DNA of 15,061 bases from Bacteroidota bacterium (GTDB taxonomy: Bacteria; Bacteroidota; Bacteroidia; Chitinophagales; Chitinophagaceae), in contig CANGUS010000013.1 of the NCBI GenBank assembly GCA_947457085.1, positions 1 through 15,061 on the forward strand, in the 5' to 3' direction. Below are positions 7,482 to 15,061 of this stretch, in pieces. The notes beneath the pieces are model-generated. The model did no database searches. It saw only the letters and a program-made list of their open reading frames with translations, and was not told the DNA's origin. The stretch's first letter is position 1. The number at the start of each line of letters is the position of its first letter. A program made the position numbers and the translations under genes.

Positions 7482-7943
7482 ATGGAATTTATAAAGCATT
7501 TTCACAGTGGTCTTCGATGGGTTGTATTGATTTTAGCTCTTTTAGCAATTATAAAGGCTTTGATGGGAATGCAAAAAAAATCAGCCTTTACAAATGCAGA
7601 TAACAAGATTAGTTTAGTGTTGATTTCTTTTATGGATATCCAGCTAATAATTGGACTGGTTCTTTATATTTTCGGACCTATGGGACTTAAAAATATTCAA
7701 AACATGGGGATGGGAGAAGTTATGAAAAATTCCTATACTCGTTTTTTTGCTATGGAGCATTTAATAGGGATGTTGATCGCTATTGTTGTTTTTCATATTG
7801 GACGTTCAAAAAGTAAAAAAGCAACCGATGATGCATCAAAACATAAAAAAGCATTCATTTTTTATTTAATCGGCTTGCTTATTATTTTAGCTTCTATTCC
7901 TTGGCCTTTTAAAGCTGGTTTCGAGGGTATTGGCTGGTTTTAA
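7482..7943 (+). CDS. Small four-helix inner-membrane protein (cytochrome b-like annotation in relatives)
   Basis: A 153-residue protein with four hydrophobic segments, about residues 11-29, 43-65, 89-107 and 124-141. It opens with HFHSGLRWVVL and carries D52 in the second helix (FMDIQL), H93 and H105 in the third (FFAMEHLIGM, VVFHIG), and SIPWPF at the end of the fourth. I recall similar short proteins in Bacteroidota, sometimes labelled cytochrome b, but no heme-binding site is established here. The histidines at helix ends could bind heme or a metal; that is a guess. The loop between helices two and three is rich in methionine and glycine. It has its own strong promoter and converges on the DinB-like gene with 64 bp between. 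Confidence 0.75.
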   Translation: MEFIKHFHSGLRWVVLILALLAIIKALMGMQKKSAFTNADNKISLVLISFMDIQLIIGLVLYIFGPMGLKNIQNMGMGEVMKNSYTRFFAMEHLIGMLIAIVVFHIGRSKSKKATDDASKHKKAFIFYLIGLLIILASIPWPFKAGFEGIGWF

Positions 7944-8007
7944 GAACGGATATTTTAGTATGCACTGACTATTATTGCGCTAATTTTTATACTGAAAAGC
8001 AATCCTG

Positions 8008-8544
8008 TTATTTTTCAAACAAGGGAAAATAACGTTCTTTCATAACAGCAACATGATGTGCTTCATGTCCTACAATTATCCAAGCACAAGCTCTAACACT
8101 CATTGTAAAACTGCTTGCAATGCCTGCACGTTTCATAAACTTTGCTGGTAAATTATTAAAAAATGCAATGCTCGCTTGTCTGGTAGTTTTATATTCTTTC
8201 AATAATTTTTTAATTGGAATTTGATTTGCTTGGGCCTCTTTAGCAAATTCGTTTTCATCAAAAAAAGGCATTGGGGTTTTATCATTTCTTGCAAATCGCA
8301 TGGCTCTGTAAACAAACACTCTTTCGCAATCAATGATATGAACCAATAGGTCTTTTAAGCTCCATTTTTCAGGCGCATACGGAGTGCATAATTGTTCTTC
8401 TGTAAAATTTAACAAGGCAGTTTCTAGCCATTTGCTGTTCGTTTTTAATTGATCTAATACACTTTTATTGTCATCAACTAATTGAATGTATTGTTCATAA
8501 TACATTGCATGCTCTGTGTAATTCGGCTTTGTAATTTTTTTCAT
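8008..8544 (-). CDS. DinB/YfiT-fold metal-dependent protein
   Basis: A 178-residue four-helix-bundle protein of the DinB/YfiT superfamily, of normal length. The metal triad is visible as H69 (LLVHIIDCERVF), H160 and H164 (GHEAHH), the layout known for Bacillus YfiT, which binds nickel or zinc. Members include thiol transferases such as bacillithiol transferase, so a thiol-S-transferase role is plausible but unproven. Other landmarks are PEKWSLKDLLVHI and RAMRFARND. There is no signal peptide, so it is cytoplasmic. It begins 9 bp after the hemW stop on the same strand and is very probably the second gene of a hemW transcript, though no functional link to heme is evident. It converges on the four-helix membrane protein gene. 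Confidence 0.9.
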   Translation of the reverse strand: MKKITKPNYTEHAMYYEQYIQLVDDNKSVLDQLKTNSKWLETALLNFTEEQLCTPYAPEKWSLKDLLVHIIDCERVFVYRAMRFARNDKTPMPFFDENEFAKEAQANQIPIKKLLKEYKTTRQASIAFFNNLPAKFMKRAGIASSFTMSVRACAWIIVGHEAHHVAVMKERYFPLFEK

Positions 8545-8553
8545 AAAAAATAT

Positions 8554-9681
8554 TTAGACTAAAAAGAAATCGGCGGCAATATGATCTGCTAACAATTTTC
8601 CTTGTTGAGTTAATGTTATAATATGATTATTTTCTTTGATTAATTCTTGAGACAGGTATTGATTTTTTGTATGTTCAAAAGCTGCTTTTTGTTCATTTGT
8701 AAATTGATTTATTATCGATGAATAGTTGTATCCTTCAATGGTGCGTAATCCAATCATAATGGATTCATTGATGATTTGCTCAGCCGTTAATACTTCCAAC
8801 TCTATCAAAGGATTCTTGTTTTGTATGCCTTGAATATAGTTTGCATTGTTGGCTATATTCCATTGTCGGCAACTTCCATTATAGGAATGTGCGGAAGGTC
8901 CTATGCCCAAATAGGAAATTCCTTTCCAATAACTGCTATTGTGTTGTGCTCTTTTACCTGGTTTGGCATAATTGGAAATTTCATAATGTTCATAACCATT
9001 TTCATTGAGCCGATTCATTAAATATTCATATTGTTTGGCACTTTGATCAGCATCCATTGGAGCCATTTTTTTATTTTGAATGAACGAACTGAAAGCAGTG
9101 TGGGGTTCAACCGTCATGGCATAACAAGATAAATGCGGAATGTTCATTTCTAAAACGGTGTCTACATTGTGTGCCCATTTTTTATTAGATAATAGCGGAT
9201 ATCCAAAAATTAAATCTACACTGAGATTGTCAATGCCCGATTCCAATGCATTGTGAATGCAGCTCACCGCCTCCGATCCATTGTGGGTTCTGTTCATGAA
9301 AAGCAAATCTTCATCAAAAAAACTTTGAATACCAATGCTTAAACGGTTGACACCTATTTTGGAAAATGCATTTATTTTTTCTTTTTGCAAATCATCCGGA
9401 TTCGCTTCTAAAGTCAATTCAATTTTATCGGCTACCTTGAAATTTTTATGTACTGCATGTATGATTTTTTCTAAATCTGAAACATCTAATATACTCGGAG
9501 TCCCACCTCCAAAATACATAGTTTCTATTATTTCTGAAGAAAAATAGGTTTTTCGAAGTTCTATTTCAGATACTAAACTAGTTATTAATTCGTTTTTAAG
9601 TTGCAGTGTAGTAGAAAAATGAAAATTGCAATAATGACATGCTTTTTTGCAAAAAGGAATATGAATGTAAATGCCTGCCAT
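8554..9681 (-). CDS. hemW: Radical SAM heme chaperone HemW
   Basis: A 375-residue cytoplasmic radical SAM protein of the coproporphyrinogen oxidase-like family. The cluster cysteines are C11, C15 and C18 (CKKACHYC), directly after GIYIHIPF. The SAM-binding glycine motif is GGGTPS (58-63), followed by LEANPDD (91-97), RLSIGIQSF (113-121) and DLIFGYP (156-162). The C-terminal part has HYEISNYAKPG and SYLGIGPSAHSY, then the HemW C-terminal domain. The N-terminal region of true oxygen-independent coproporphyrinogen oxidase (HemN) is missing, and HemW proteins bind and hand over heme instead; this points to a heme chaperone, not an enzyme of heme synthesis. ATG at 9681 is the natural start. The gene is divergent from the Omp85-like gene across 49 bp, with no full promoter consensus there. 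The DinB-like gene follows after 9 bp. Confidence 0.93.
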   Translation of the reverse strand: MAGIYIHIPFCKKACHYCNFHFSTTLQLKNELITSLVSEIELRKTYFSSEIIETMYFGGGTPSILDVSDLEKIIHAVHKNFKVADKIELTLEANPDDLQKEKINAFSKIGVNRLSIGIQSFFDEDLLFMNRTHNGSEAVSCIHNALESGIDNLSVDLIFGYPLLSNKKWAHNVDTVLEMNIPHLSCYAMTVEPHTAFSSFIQNKKMAPMDADQSAKQYEYLMNRLNENGYEHYEISNYAKPGKRAQHNSSYWKGISYLGIGPSAHSYNGSCRQWNIANNANYIQGIQNKNPLIELEVLTAEQIINESIMIGLRTIEGYNYSSIINQFTNEQKAAFEHTKNQYLSQELIKENNHIITLTQQGKLLADHIAADFFLV

Positions 9682-9730
9682 AATCTGAATTAATAAATGT
9701 AAATGTACTTTCTTTGTAAATAGAAACGAA

Positions 9731-11512
9731 TTGAAAACGAAATTTTTATATATCCTATTTTTCTTGTGGCCTTTTGCTTTTGAGGGTGAGGCACAAAATT
9801 ATCGTTTGCAATTAAGCGGACCGAATAAAGATAGCTTTTTGTTGTTGAGTCAAATTCCAATTGATTTCGAAACGGCTACCGATGTTGAAAAGGCTTTACA
9901 AAATGCAAGAATTGAATGTATAAAAAAAGGATATTTTGCAGCAAGTATCGACAGTATTCAATGGAAAGATTCAAGCGCACATGCATTTGTTTACTTGGGA
10001 AAAAAATATGAATGGGCTTCTTTAATAAATAAAAACATTCCACAAAATTTACTAACTCAATTTCGTTTTGATGAAAAAAAATATTTCAATAAACCGATTG
10101 ATTTAAAAAAAATAGAATCTGTATTCAATAAAATAATCGAATATTATGAAAATAATGGATACCCATTCTGCGCACTACAATTAGATAGTTTGAAAGAAAA
10201 TGAAGGTAAAATAACCGCGCTTTTACTCTTAGAGAAAGGACCTTTAACCAAAATTGACAGCATTAAAATAAATGAAGAGGCCAATATTTCTAAAAGCTAT
10301 GTATTAAATTATTTAGGCTTAAAAGAAGGAATGATATATGATGAAAGAAAAATAAAATCTATTAATAAAAAATTAAGGGAACTTAATTTTATAGAAAGTG
10401 CTAGTCCATGGAGAATTTATTTTACATCTGTAAAAACTACCTTACATCTCTATTTGAAAAATAAATCGGCGAATCAAGCAGATGTGTTAATTGGATTATT
10501 GCCTAATAATTCAGAAATTGGAGGCAAGTTTTTGGTTACAGGTGATGTTAAATTAGGATTAGTAAACGCACTCAATAAGGGAGAAAATATTCAAATAAAT
10601 TGGCAAAACTTACAATACAAATCGCCCAGGTATGACATTAAATTTTTGATACCATACATACTCAAATCATCCATAGGATTAACAGGTAAATTTAATTTTT
10701 ATAAAAAAGACACCACTTTTAAAACCATTAACGGGCAGCTTGGGCTCCTGTATCAATTATCGGCTTCGGATTATGTAAAAGCATATTATGAATTAGCCAG
10801 TAGCCAATTAGTGAATGTCAATATTGCCAATTTAAAATTTACCAGGACACTGCCTGCCAATGCAGATGTATCATACAAAACCATTGGATTAGAAACTGTT
10901 TTTCAACAACTGGATTATCGATTGAATCCAAGAAAGGGCTATTCTATATTTATCAATGCAGGTTTGTCGCTTAGAACGGTTTTGAAAAATGAAACCATTG
11001 AATCTACTTTTGATGCAATTGCTCAAAAACCTTTTTCATATTTATATGACACCCTTGTTTTGAAAAATAATAAATACCAGTTGGAATCAAAATGGCAATA
11101 TTATTTTCCATTGAAAAAAAGAGCCACATTAGCTACAATACTCAATGCAGGATTTACAATCAGCAACAACACACTATATAGGAATGAATTGTTTCAAATT
11201 GGAGGATATCGATTGTTGCGTGGTTTTGATGAAGGCAGTTTATTTGTAAACAATTATCAAATCTTAACGATTGAGCCTAGGTATTTATTATCGGCTAATT
11301 CTTATTTCTTTTTATTTACCGATGTAGGTTTTATTCAAGAAAAATACAATACGATTAACAGAAACAGCATGCCCTATAGTATTGGTTTAGGGATGTCGTT
11401 TGAAACCAAAAGCGGACAATTTAATATTAGCTATGCCGTAGGAAGTATGCAAAATCAAGGTATTCAGTTAAAAAATTCTAAAATACATTTTGGCTATGTA
11501 AATTATTTTTAA
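9731..11512 (+). CDS. Outer-membrane Omp85 superfamily protein, TamA/BamA-like
   Basis: A 593-residue predicted outer-membrane protein. Residues 1-22 are a signal peptide (hydrophobic LYILFFLWPFAF, cleavage near GEA/Q). Two POTRA-like units follow, about 95-170 and 173-245 (the second with KIDSIKI, SYVLNYLGLKEGMIYDE and LRELNF). A beta barrel occupies about 250-593, with LNPRKGYS (398-405), the L6-loop motif LRGF (496-499) preceded by GGYRL, and a terminal strand ending in phenylalanine (HFGYVNYF), as the Bam machinery recognises. At 593 residues it is clearly shorter than Bacteroidota BamA, so a TamA-like or accessory role in surface protein insertion or secretion is more likely. The start is TTG at 9731: the frame has a stop at 9686 and no other start codon, and the signal peptide begins at once. 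No TamB-like partner is next to it; a T9SS cargo gene follows. Confidence 0.9.
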   Translation: MKTKFLYILFFLWPFAFEGEAQNYRLQLSGPNKDSFLLLSQIPIDFETATDVEKALQNARIECIKKGYFAASIDSIQWKDSSAHAFVYLGKKYEWASLINKNIPQNLLTQFRFDEKKYFNKPIDLKKIESVFNKIIEYYENNGYPFCALQLDSLKENEGKITALLLLEKGPLTKIDSIKINEEANISKSYVLNYLGLKEGMIYDERKIKSINKKLRELNFIESASPWRIYFTSVKTTLHLYLKNKSANQADVLIGLLPNNSEIGGKFLVTGDVKLGLVNALNKGENIQINWQNLQYKSPRYDIKFLIPYILKSSIGLTGKFNFYKKDTTFKTINGQLGLLYQLSASDYVKAYYELASSQLVNVNIANLKFTRTLPANADVSYKTIGLETVFQQLDYRLNPRKGYSIFINAGLSLRTVLKNETIESTFDAIAQKPFSYLYDTLVLKNNKYQLESKWQYYFPLKKRATLATILNAGFTISNNTLYRNELFQIGGYRLLRGFDEGSLFVNNYQILTIEPRYLLSANSYFFLFTDVGFIQEKYNTINRNSMPYSIGLGMSFETKSGQFNISYAVGSMQNQGIQLKNSKIHFGYVNYF

Positions 11513-11541
11513 ATGAATTGTATTTAATAACAATAACTTTA

Positions 11542-11575
11542 TTTGTCAGTTTACAAAAGATACAAGTTAGCTTTG
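11542..11575 (+). promoter_or_regulatory. Bacteroidota-type promoter upstream of the T9SS protein gene
   Basis: TTTG (11542-11545), a 22-nt spacer and TAGCTTTG (11568-11575), an exact TAnnTTTG. Transcription starting about 7 bases later would leave a leader of about 135 nt before the ATG at 11716, much longer than at the other promoters here. Inside that leader a weaker TATCTTCG (11694-11701) has one mismatch. Apart from these, 11513-11715 shows nothing I can name. Confidence 0.5.
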
Positions 11576-11715
11576 GCCAAAATAAAAATGATTCGTAAAA
11601 AGGATTATCCCTTCTATATCAAATAGTTTATTAAGGTTGTATCAAACCATGTTTTCAAATCTATTTACTGCCTTTCAACTAAAATTTATTGTTTATCTTC
11701 GAGAAAATAAATTTT

Positions 11716-13620
11716 ATGAAGCCAGTTATTTTCTCTTTTATTTTAGTTGCGTATTCACTTGTTGTGTTTGCCCAAGAAAAAAGTCAAACAGGTCATTTCA
11801 CAGGTCCATTTTCAGCGCCTTTGATTGCTACAAATAATACGCAAGATATGTTGACAGGAAATTGGGAAATTTCATTTCAATCATTATATAAAAAAAACAA
11901 GTCTGATATTTTTCATACCAAAGCATTGAAAAATAAAAAAATGGAAGATAAAATAAAAGCCATTCGAGCACAAAACTTCAATCAGCCCATGCAAAAAACT
12001 ACTGCCAACAATCCTACTATTGGCACCAATTTTAAAGGCAATTAATTAAAAACATGGACACCTACGGATAATTCCATAGCGGTTTCAAATAGTGGCTATA
12101 TAGTAAGTTGCGTAAATTATGGCATCGAATTTTATGATACGGCAGGCACCTCTTTATTACAAAATCAAACTTGGTCATCCTTCATTCCTGACACTTCTTT
12201 ACAATCTGCAAAGTATGATCCTCGGGTATTATACGATCATATTCATCAACGGTTTATTGTAGTGCTATTGCATGGTTTTAGTTCAGCAACAAGTAAAGTA
12301 TTAATATGTTTTTCAAAAACAGACAACCCAATGGATGGTTGGAATTTTTATGCACTGTCTGGTAATCCATATTTAGAAAATGCTTGGACAGACTTTCCAA
12401 CCATTGGCGTATCCAATGATGATTTATTTATCAATGGAAATCGTTTCGGCGATGCACCCAATTATGATTGGAAGGGTACTTATATTTATCAAATAGGATT
12501 GAGTGAAGGATATGCAGGCTCGCCAATTCAATTTGGATTGTGGAATCAAATAGTGGCTCCAAATGGTGAAGAAGGAATTACCCTTTATCCAGCTATGAAC
12601 GGACAAGGAAATAGTATGTCTGAAAAAATGTATTTTGTACATCTTCGTCCCGATTCGGGTTCGTATGTGTATTTGTATGAGATTAATGGGAAGTTACAAT
12701 CTCCTAATAAAACAATGACCTCTTCCATGTTTCCCATTCCACATTATGAGGTATGTGCGAATGCATTTCAAAAAGATCCAACTACTGGTTTTTTAGATTC
12801 GTTAAGCACAGGAAGTGCCTGGACTCAAAATGCTTTTTCTTTGAATAGAAATATCCATTTTACCTATACTGCAGAAACTCAAAATGGTTTTTGTGGCATT
12901 CACTATGGCCGAATACTCTTAGATTCTAATAAGGTTTTAACATCGAGTTACGGAGTTGCCGGAACTGATTTAGCTTATCCTGCCATTGCCTCCTTAGGAT
13001 ACGATTCATTAGACCAAAATGTAGGGGTAGCTTTTTTACGAAGTGATTCAACCATAACGCCTGAAACTGGAATTGTGACTATTGACAATGACATGATTTG
13101 GAGCACTATGCAAACTGTAAAAGCGGGCGACACAATGGTTAATATTTTATATCCTCCCTCATATGCTATTCAACCAGAAAGATGGGGTGATTATACAGGA
13201 ATTAATCGAAAATACAATAGTACCATTCCTCAAGTTTGGATGGCTGGTGCATATGGTGCCAATACTTTACCAAGACGAGCTTCTTATGGAACTTGGATTG
13301 CTCAAATAAAAACCAATGATGCTCCATATACTCCTGTTACCATTGAGCCTATTGCACAAAAAAATGAAACTGTAAACTTATTTCCTAATCCAGCAAAGGA
13401 TATTTTTTCTGTTGAATTTGATAATCAAAAAGCAGGTAAAGTTCGCATAGAATTATTTTCTATGAATGGACAATTAATAAAAGTATTGTTTGATGATTAT
13501 TTAAATCCAAGTTTGTGCCGCATCTCCTTTAATAAATTTATGTTGACTTCTGGAAATTATGTGGTAAGCATCACTCGAAACAACCAATTATTATCAACTC
13601 ATAAATTAGCCATACAATAA
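11716..13620 (+). pseudogene. T9SS-secreted surface protein interrupted by one in-frame TAA
   Basis: One continuous frame of 634 codons plus stop, broken only by TAA at 12043-12045 (codon 110). The first 109 residues include a signal peptide (MKPVIFSFILVAYSLVVFAQ). The frame stays open after the TAA and continues with WTPTDNSIAVSNSGYIVSC, then a long region rich in aromatic and beta-strand sequence resembling repeated-blade surface proteins (DFPTIGVSNDDLFINGNRF). The last 82 residues (about 553-634) form a type IX sorting domain: NLFPNPAKDIF, VRIELFSMNGQLIK, LTSGNYVVSI. An intact product would cross the inner membrane by Sec and the outer membrane by T9SS, and be anchored or released at the surface. 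The part after the TAA has no signal peptide and no good start codon, so alone it could not be secreted. I did not recognise a catalytic domain. The cause may be a real nonsense mutation or a base error. Confidence 0.82.
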
Positions 13621-13655
13621 TATCAAAAAAAAATAGGTTAAAAAAGGAGTAAATT

Positions 13656-13690
13656 TTGAGTAAGATTTCGAAAAGATTACACTCAATTTT
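13656..13690 (+). terminator. Weak hairpin after the T9SS gene
   Basis: TTGAGT (13656-13661) pairs with ACTCAA (13681-13686), extended by AA/TT across a two-base bulge and followed by TTTT. It lies 35 bases after the stop codon. The stem is short and mostly A-T, so terminator function is tentative. Confidence 0.3.
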
Positions 13691-13718
13691 AAATGTAAAA
13701 ATGTATAAAGTTGTTCCT

Positions 13719-13744
13719 ATTAAAAATTACAATAAATTTTTAAT
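13719..13744. terminator. Perfect 10-bp A-T inverted repeat between convergent genes
   Basis: ATTAAAAATT (13719-13728) and AATTTTTAAT (13735-13744) form a perfect inverted repeat with loop ACAATA, 19 bases past the aspS stop. Its place between two converging genes suggests a bidirectional terminator. The all-A-T stem is weak, so it may be only chance structure in AT-rich DNA. Confidence 0.35.
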
Positions 13745-13763
13745 CTAGCATTCTACATTTTTT

Positions 13764-15061
13764 CTACAACCCCAATTCTTTTCTTTGTTTATCATCAATT
13801 GGTCCCGGTGCGTCTAACATCATATCTCGACCGGCATTATTTTTTGGGAAAGCGATAAAGTCTCTGATTGATTCTTGTCCACCTAACAATGAACATAAAC
13901 GATCAAAACCTAATGCGATTCCTCCATGTGGTGGTGTGCCATATTCAAAAGCGCTCAATAAGAATCCAAATTTTTCAATCGCCTCTTCTTTCGTAAAGCC
14001 TAATGCATCGAACATTCTTTCTTGAATATTTTTGTTGAAAATACGAATCGATCCACCTCCAATTTCAGTACCATTTAAAACCAAATCATATGCATTGGCT
14101 TTTATGTCACCGTATTTAGACTTGTCATTCATCCACTCAATTTGCTCAGGTTTTGGAGAGGTAAATGGATGGTGCATAGCAATATATCTATCCTCTTCTG
14201 CATCATAATCAAACAATGGAAAATCAATAACCCATAATGGTTTAAATTCTTCATTATTTCTTAATCCCAATCGTCCTCCCATTTCTAAACGCAATTCGCT
14301 GATGGCTTTTGTTGTAAGGTTTTTTTCTCCGGCAACTATCAAAATTAAATCCCCGGCTTTTGCATCGCATACGGATGCTATTTGTTTCAATTGCTCTTCA
14401 TTGTAAAATTTATCTACCGAACTTTTAAAAGTTCCATCAACATTACATTTAATGAATACCAGCCCTTTCATGCCTATTTGAGGACGTTTCACCCATTCTG
14501 TTAATTCATCGGTTTGCTTACGAGTATATTCACTGCAACCAGTGGCAGCAATACCTATCACTAATTCAGCCTCATCAAAAACAGGAAATCCTTTGCCTTT
14601 AACAACTTCATTGAGTTTTTTTAATTTCATGTCAAAACGAATATCAGGCTTGTCGTTACCATAATCTTTCATGGCATCATCAAAAGTCATACGTGGAAAA
14701 TCATAATCAAATTCAATTCCTTTCACATCTTTGAAAATATGTTTAGTCATCGCTTCAAATGTGTTTAAAATATCTTCTTGATTAATGAAACTCATTTCAC
14801 AATCTATTTGTGTGAATTCCGGTTGACGATCGGCTCTTAAATCTTCATCTCTGAAGCATTTTACGATTTGATAATATCGGTCATAACCCGCTACCATCAA
14901 TAATTGTTTAAATAATTGTGGACTTTGAGGTAAGGCATAAAATTGGTTTTCGTGCATTCGACTAGGCACTACAAAGTCTCGTGCACCTTCTGGTGTTGAC
15001 TTTATTAACATCGGTGTTTCCACCTCCATAAAATTTTGACTATCTAAAAAATTTCGAGCAG
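13764..15061 (-). CDS. aspS: Aspartyl-tRNA synthetase, C-terminal part (5' end outside window)
   Basis: Charges tRNA(Asp) with aspartate in the cytoplasm. The fragment holds about 432 codons of a gene normally near 580-590 codons; the frame runs off the right edge, where it reads ARNFLDSQNFMEVETPML. An ATG at 15029 is internal, not the start. Visible are motif 2 (FRDEDLRADRQPEFTQID), the bacterial GAD insertion domain (about NDKPDIRFDMKL through LILIVAGEKN), and the C-terminal catalytic part with WVIDFPLFD, MHHPFTSPKPEQ, GTEIGGGSIRI and motif 3 (GGIALGFDRLC). The GAD domain marks the bacterial type of AspRS. The missing N-terminus would carry the anticodon-binding OB fold. The gene converges on the T9SS protein gene with 143 bp between. 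The C-terminus (PGPIDDKQRKELGL) looks complete. Confidence 0.97.
   Translation of the reverse strand, partial: ARNFLDSQNFMEVETPMLIKSTPEGARDFVVPSRMHENQFYALPQSPQLFKQLLMVAGYDRYYQIVKCFRDEDLRADRQPEFTQIDCEMSFINQEDILNTFEAMTKHIFKDVKGIEFDYDFPRMTFDDAMKDYGNDKPDIRFDMKLKKLNEVVKGKGFPVFDEAELVIGIAATGCSEYTRKQTDELTEWVKRPQIGMKGLVFIKCNVDGTFKSSVDKFYNEEQLKQIASVCDAKAGDLILIVAGEKNLTTKAISELRLEMGGRLGLRNNEEFKPLWVIDFPLFDYDAEEDRYIAMHHPFTSPKPEQIEWMNDKSKYGDIKANAYDLVLNGTEIGGGSIRIFNKNIQERMFDALGFTKEEAIEKFGFLLSAFEYGTPPHGGIALGFDRLCSLLGGQESIRDFIAFPKNNAGRDMMLDAPGPIDDKQRKELGL

Noticed and set aside
7953..7998. Imperfect inverted repeat TTTTAGTAT / ATACTGAAAA between the membrane protein and DinB-like genes
   Set aside because: The stem is short, A-T rich and bulged with a 27-base loop and no T-run; not convincing as a terminator.
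9709..9716. TTTCTTTG as a -7 element for the Omp85-like gene
   Set aside because: It misses the TA of TAnnTTTG and has no -33 element at the right distance.
11588..11626. 12-codon reading frame (MIRKKDYPFYIK) in the leader of the T9SS gene
   Set aside because: Too short to separate from chance; no regulatory codon runs and no attenuator hairpin was found after it.
12262..13620. Separate gene starting at GTG 12262
   Set aside because: The frame is open and clearly coding back to the TAA at 12043, there is no signal peptide at 12262, and a T9SS cargo needs one. It is the second part of the interrupted gene.
1..15061. tRNA genes, CRISPR arrays, insertion sequences, phage or defence genes
   Set aside because: I looked on both strands and saw no cloverleaf-like gene, regular direct repeats, transposase or defence protein motifs; intergenic regions are short and mostly explained.

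Overview
The window reads as an AT-rich piece of a Bacteroidota chromosome, probably close to the Chitinophagales/Sphingobacteriales. Three things point there. A secreted protein ends in a type IX secretion (T9SS, Por) sorting domain. Several genes are preceded by the Bacteroidota -7 element TAnnTTTG, two of them with a TTG-type -33 element, and Shine-Dalgarno sites are not evident. The gene families (UMF1-type MFS transporter, single-chain L-serine dehydratase, LiuC-like hydratase, Omp85-type surface protein) are typical of that phylum. No tRNA, rRNA, CRISPR, insertion sequence or phage gene was seen, and no gene-free stretch exceeds about 230 bp. The window ends inside aspS and has an odd inverted repeat at its first base, so it could be a complete short contig.

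Layout. 1-2376 (minus): an enoyl-CoA hydratase family gene lies downstream of sdaA, an iron-sulfur L-serine dehydratase that starts at GTG and ends in the cysteine expected of tail-in-mouth enzymes. 2377-2602 is a divergent promoter region. 2603-3040 (plus): a SlyD-like FKBP prolyl isomerase, converging on a metallo-beta-lactamase-fold hydrolase (3049-3888, minus). A strong hairpin terminator for the FKBP gene lies inside the hydrolase's last codons. 3049-5834 (minus) is a tight three-gene set in transcription order ABC ATPase, UMF1-type MFS transporter, MBL hydrolase. It lies downstream of a large TPR protein gene (5937-7355). The ATPase is annotated here in full from a CTG codon, because its first standard start codon lies after the Walker A motif.

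7482-7943 (plus) encodes a small four-helix membrane protein behind a textbook Bacteroidota promoter. It converges on a DinB-fold protein gene (8008-8544), which lies 9 bp downstream of hemW (8554-9681, both minus). Divergent from hemW is a TTG-started outer-membrane Omp85/TamA-like protein gene (9731-11512, plus). Next comes a T9SS-secreted surface protein gene (11716-13620, plus) cut by one in-frame TAA. The window closes with the 3' part of aspS (13764-15061, minus).

Most genes are housekeeping or general metabolic genes and do not form one pathway. I found no convincing new multi-gene system. The items most worth checking are the CTG-started ABC ATPase with unusual Q and H loops, the nonsense codon in the T9SS protein, the 18-nt inverted repeat at the left edge, and the terminator embedded in an opposing coding sequence.
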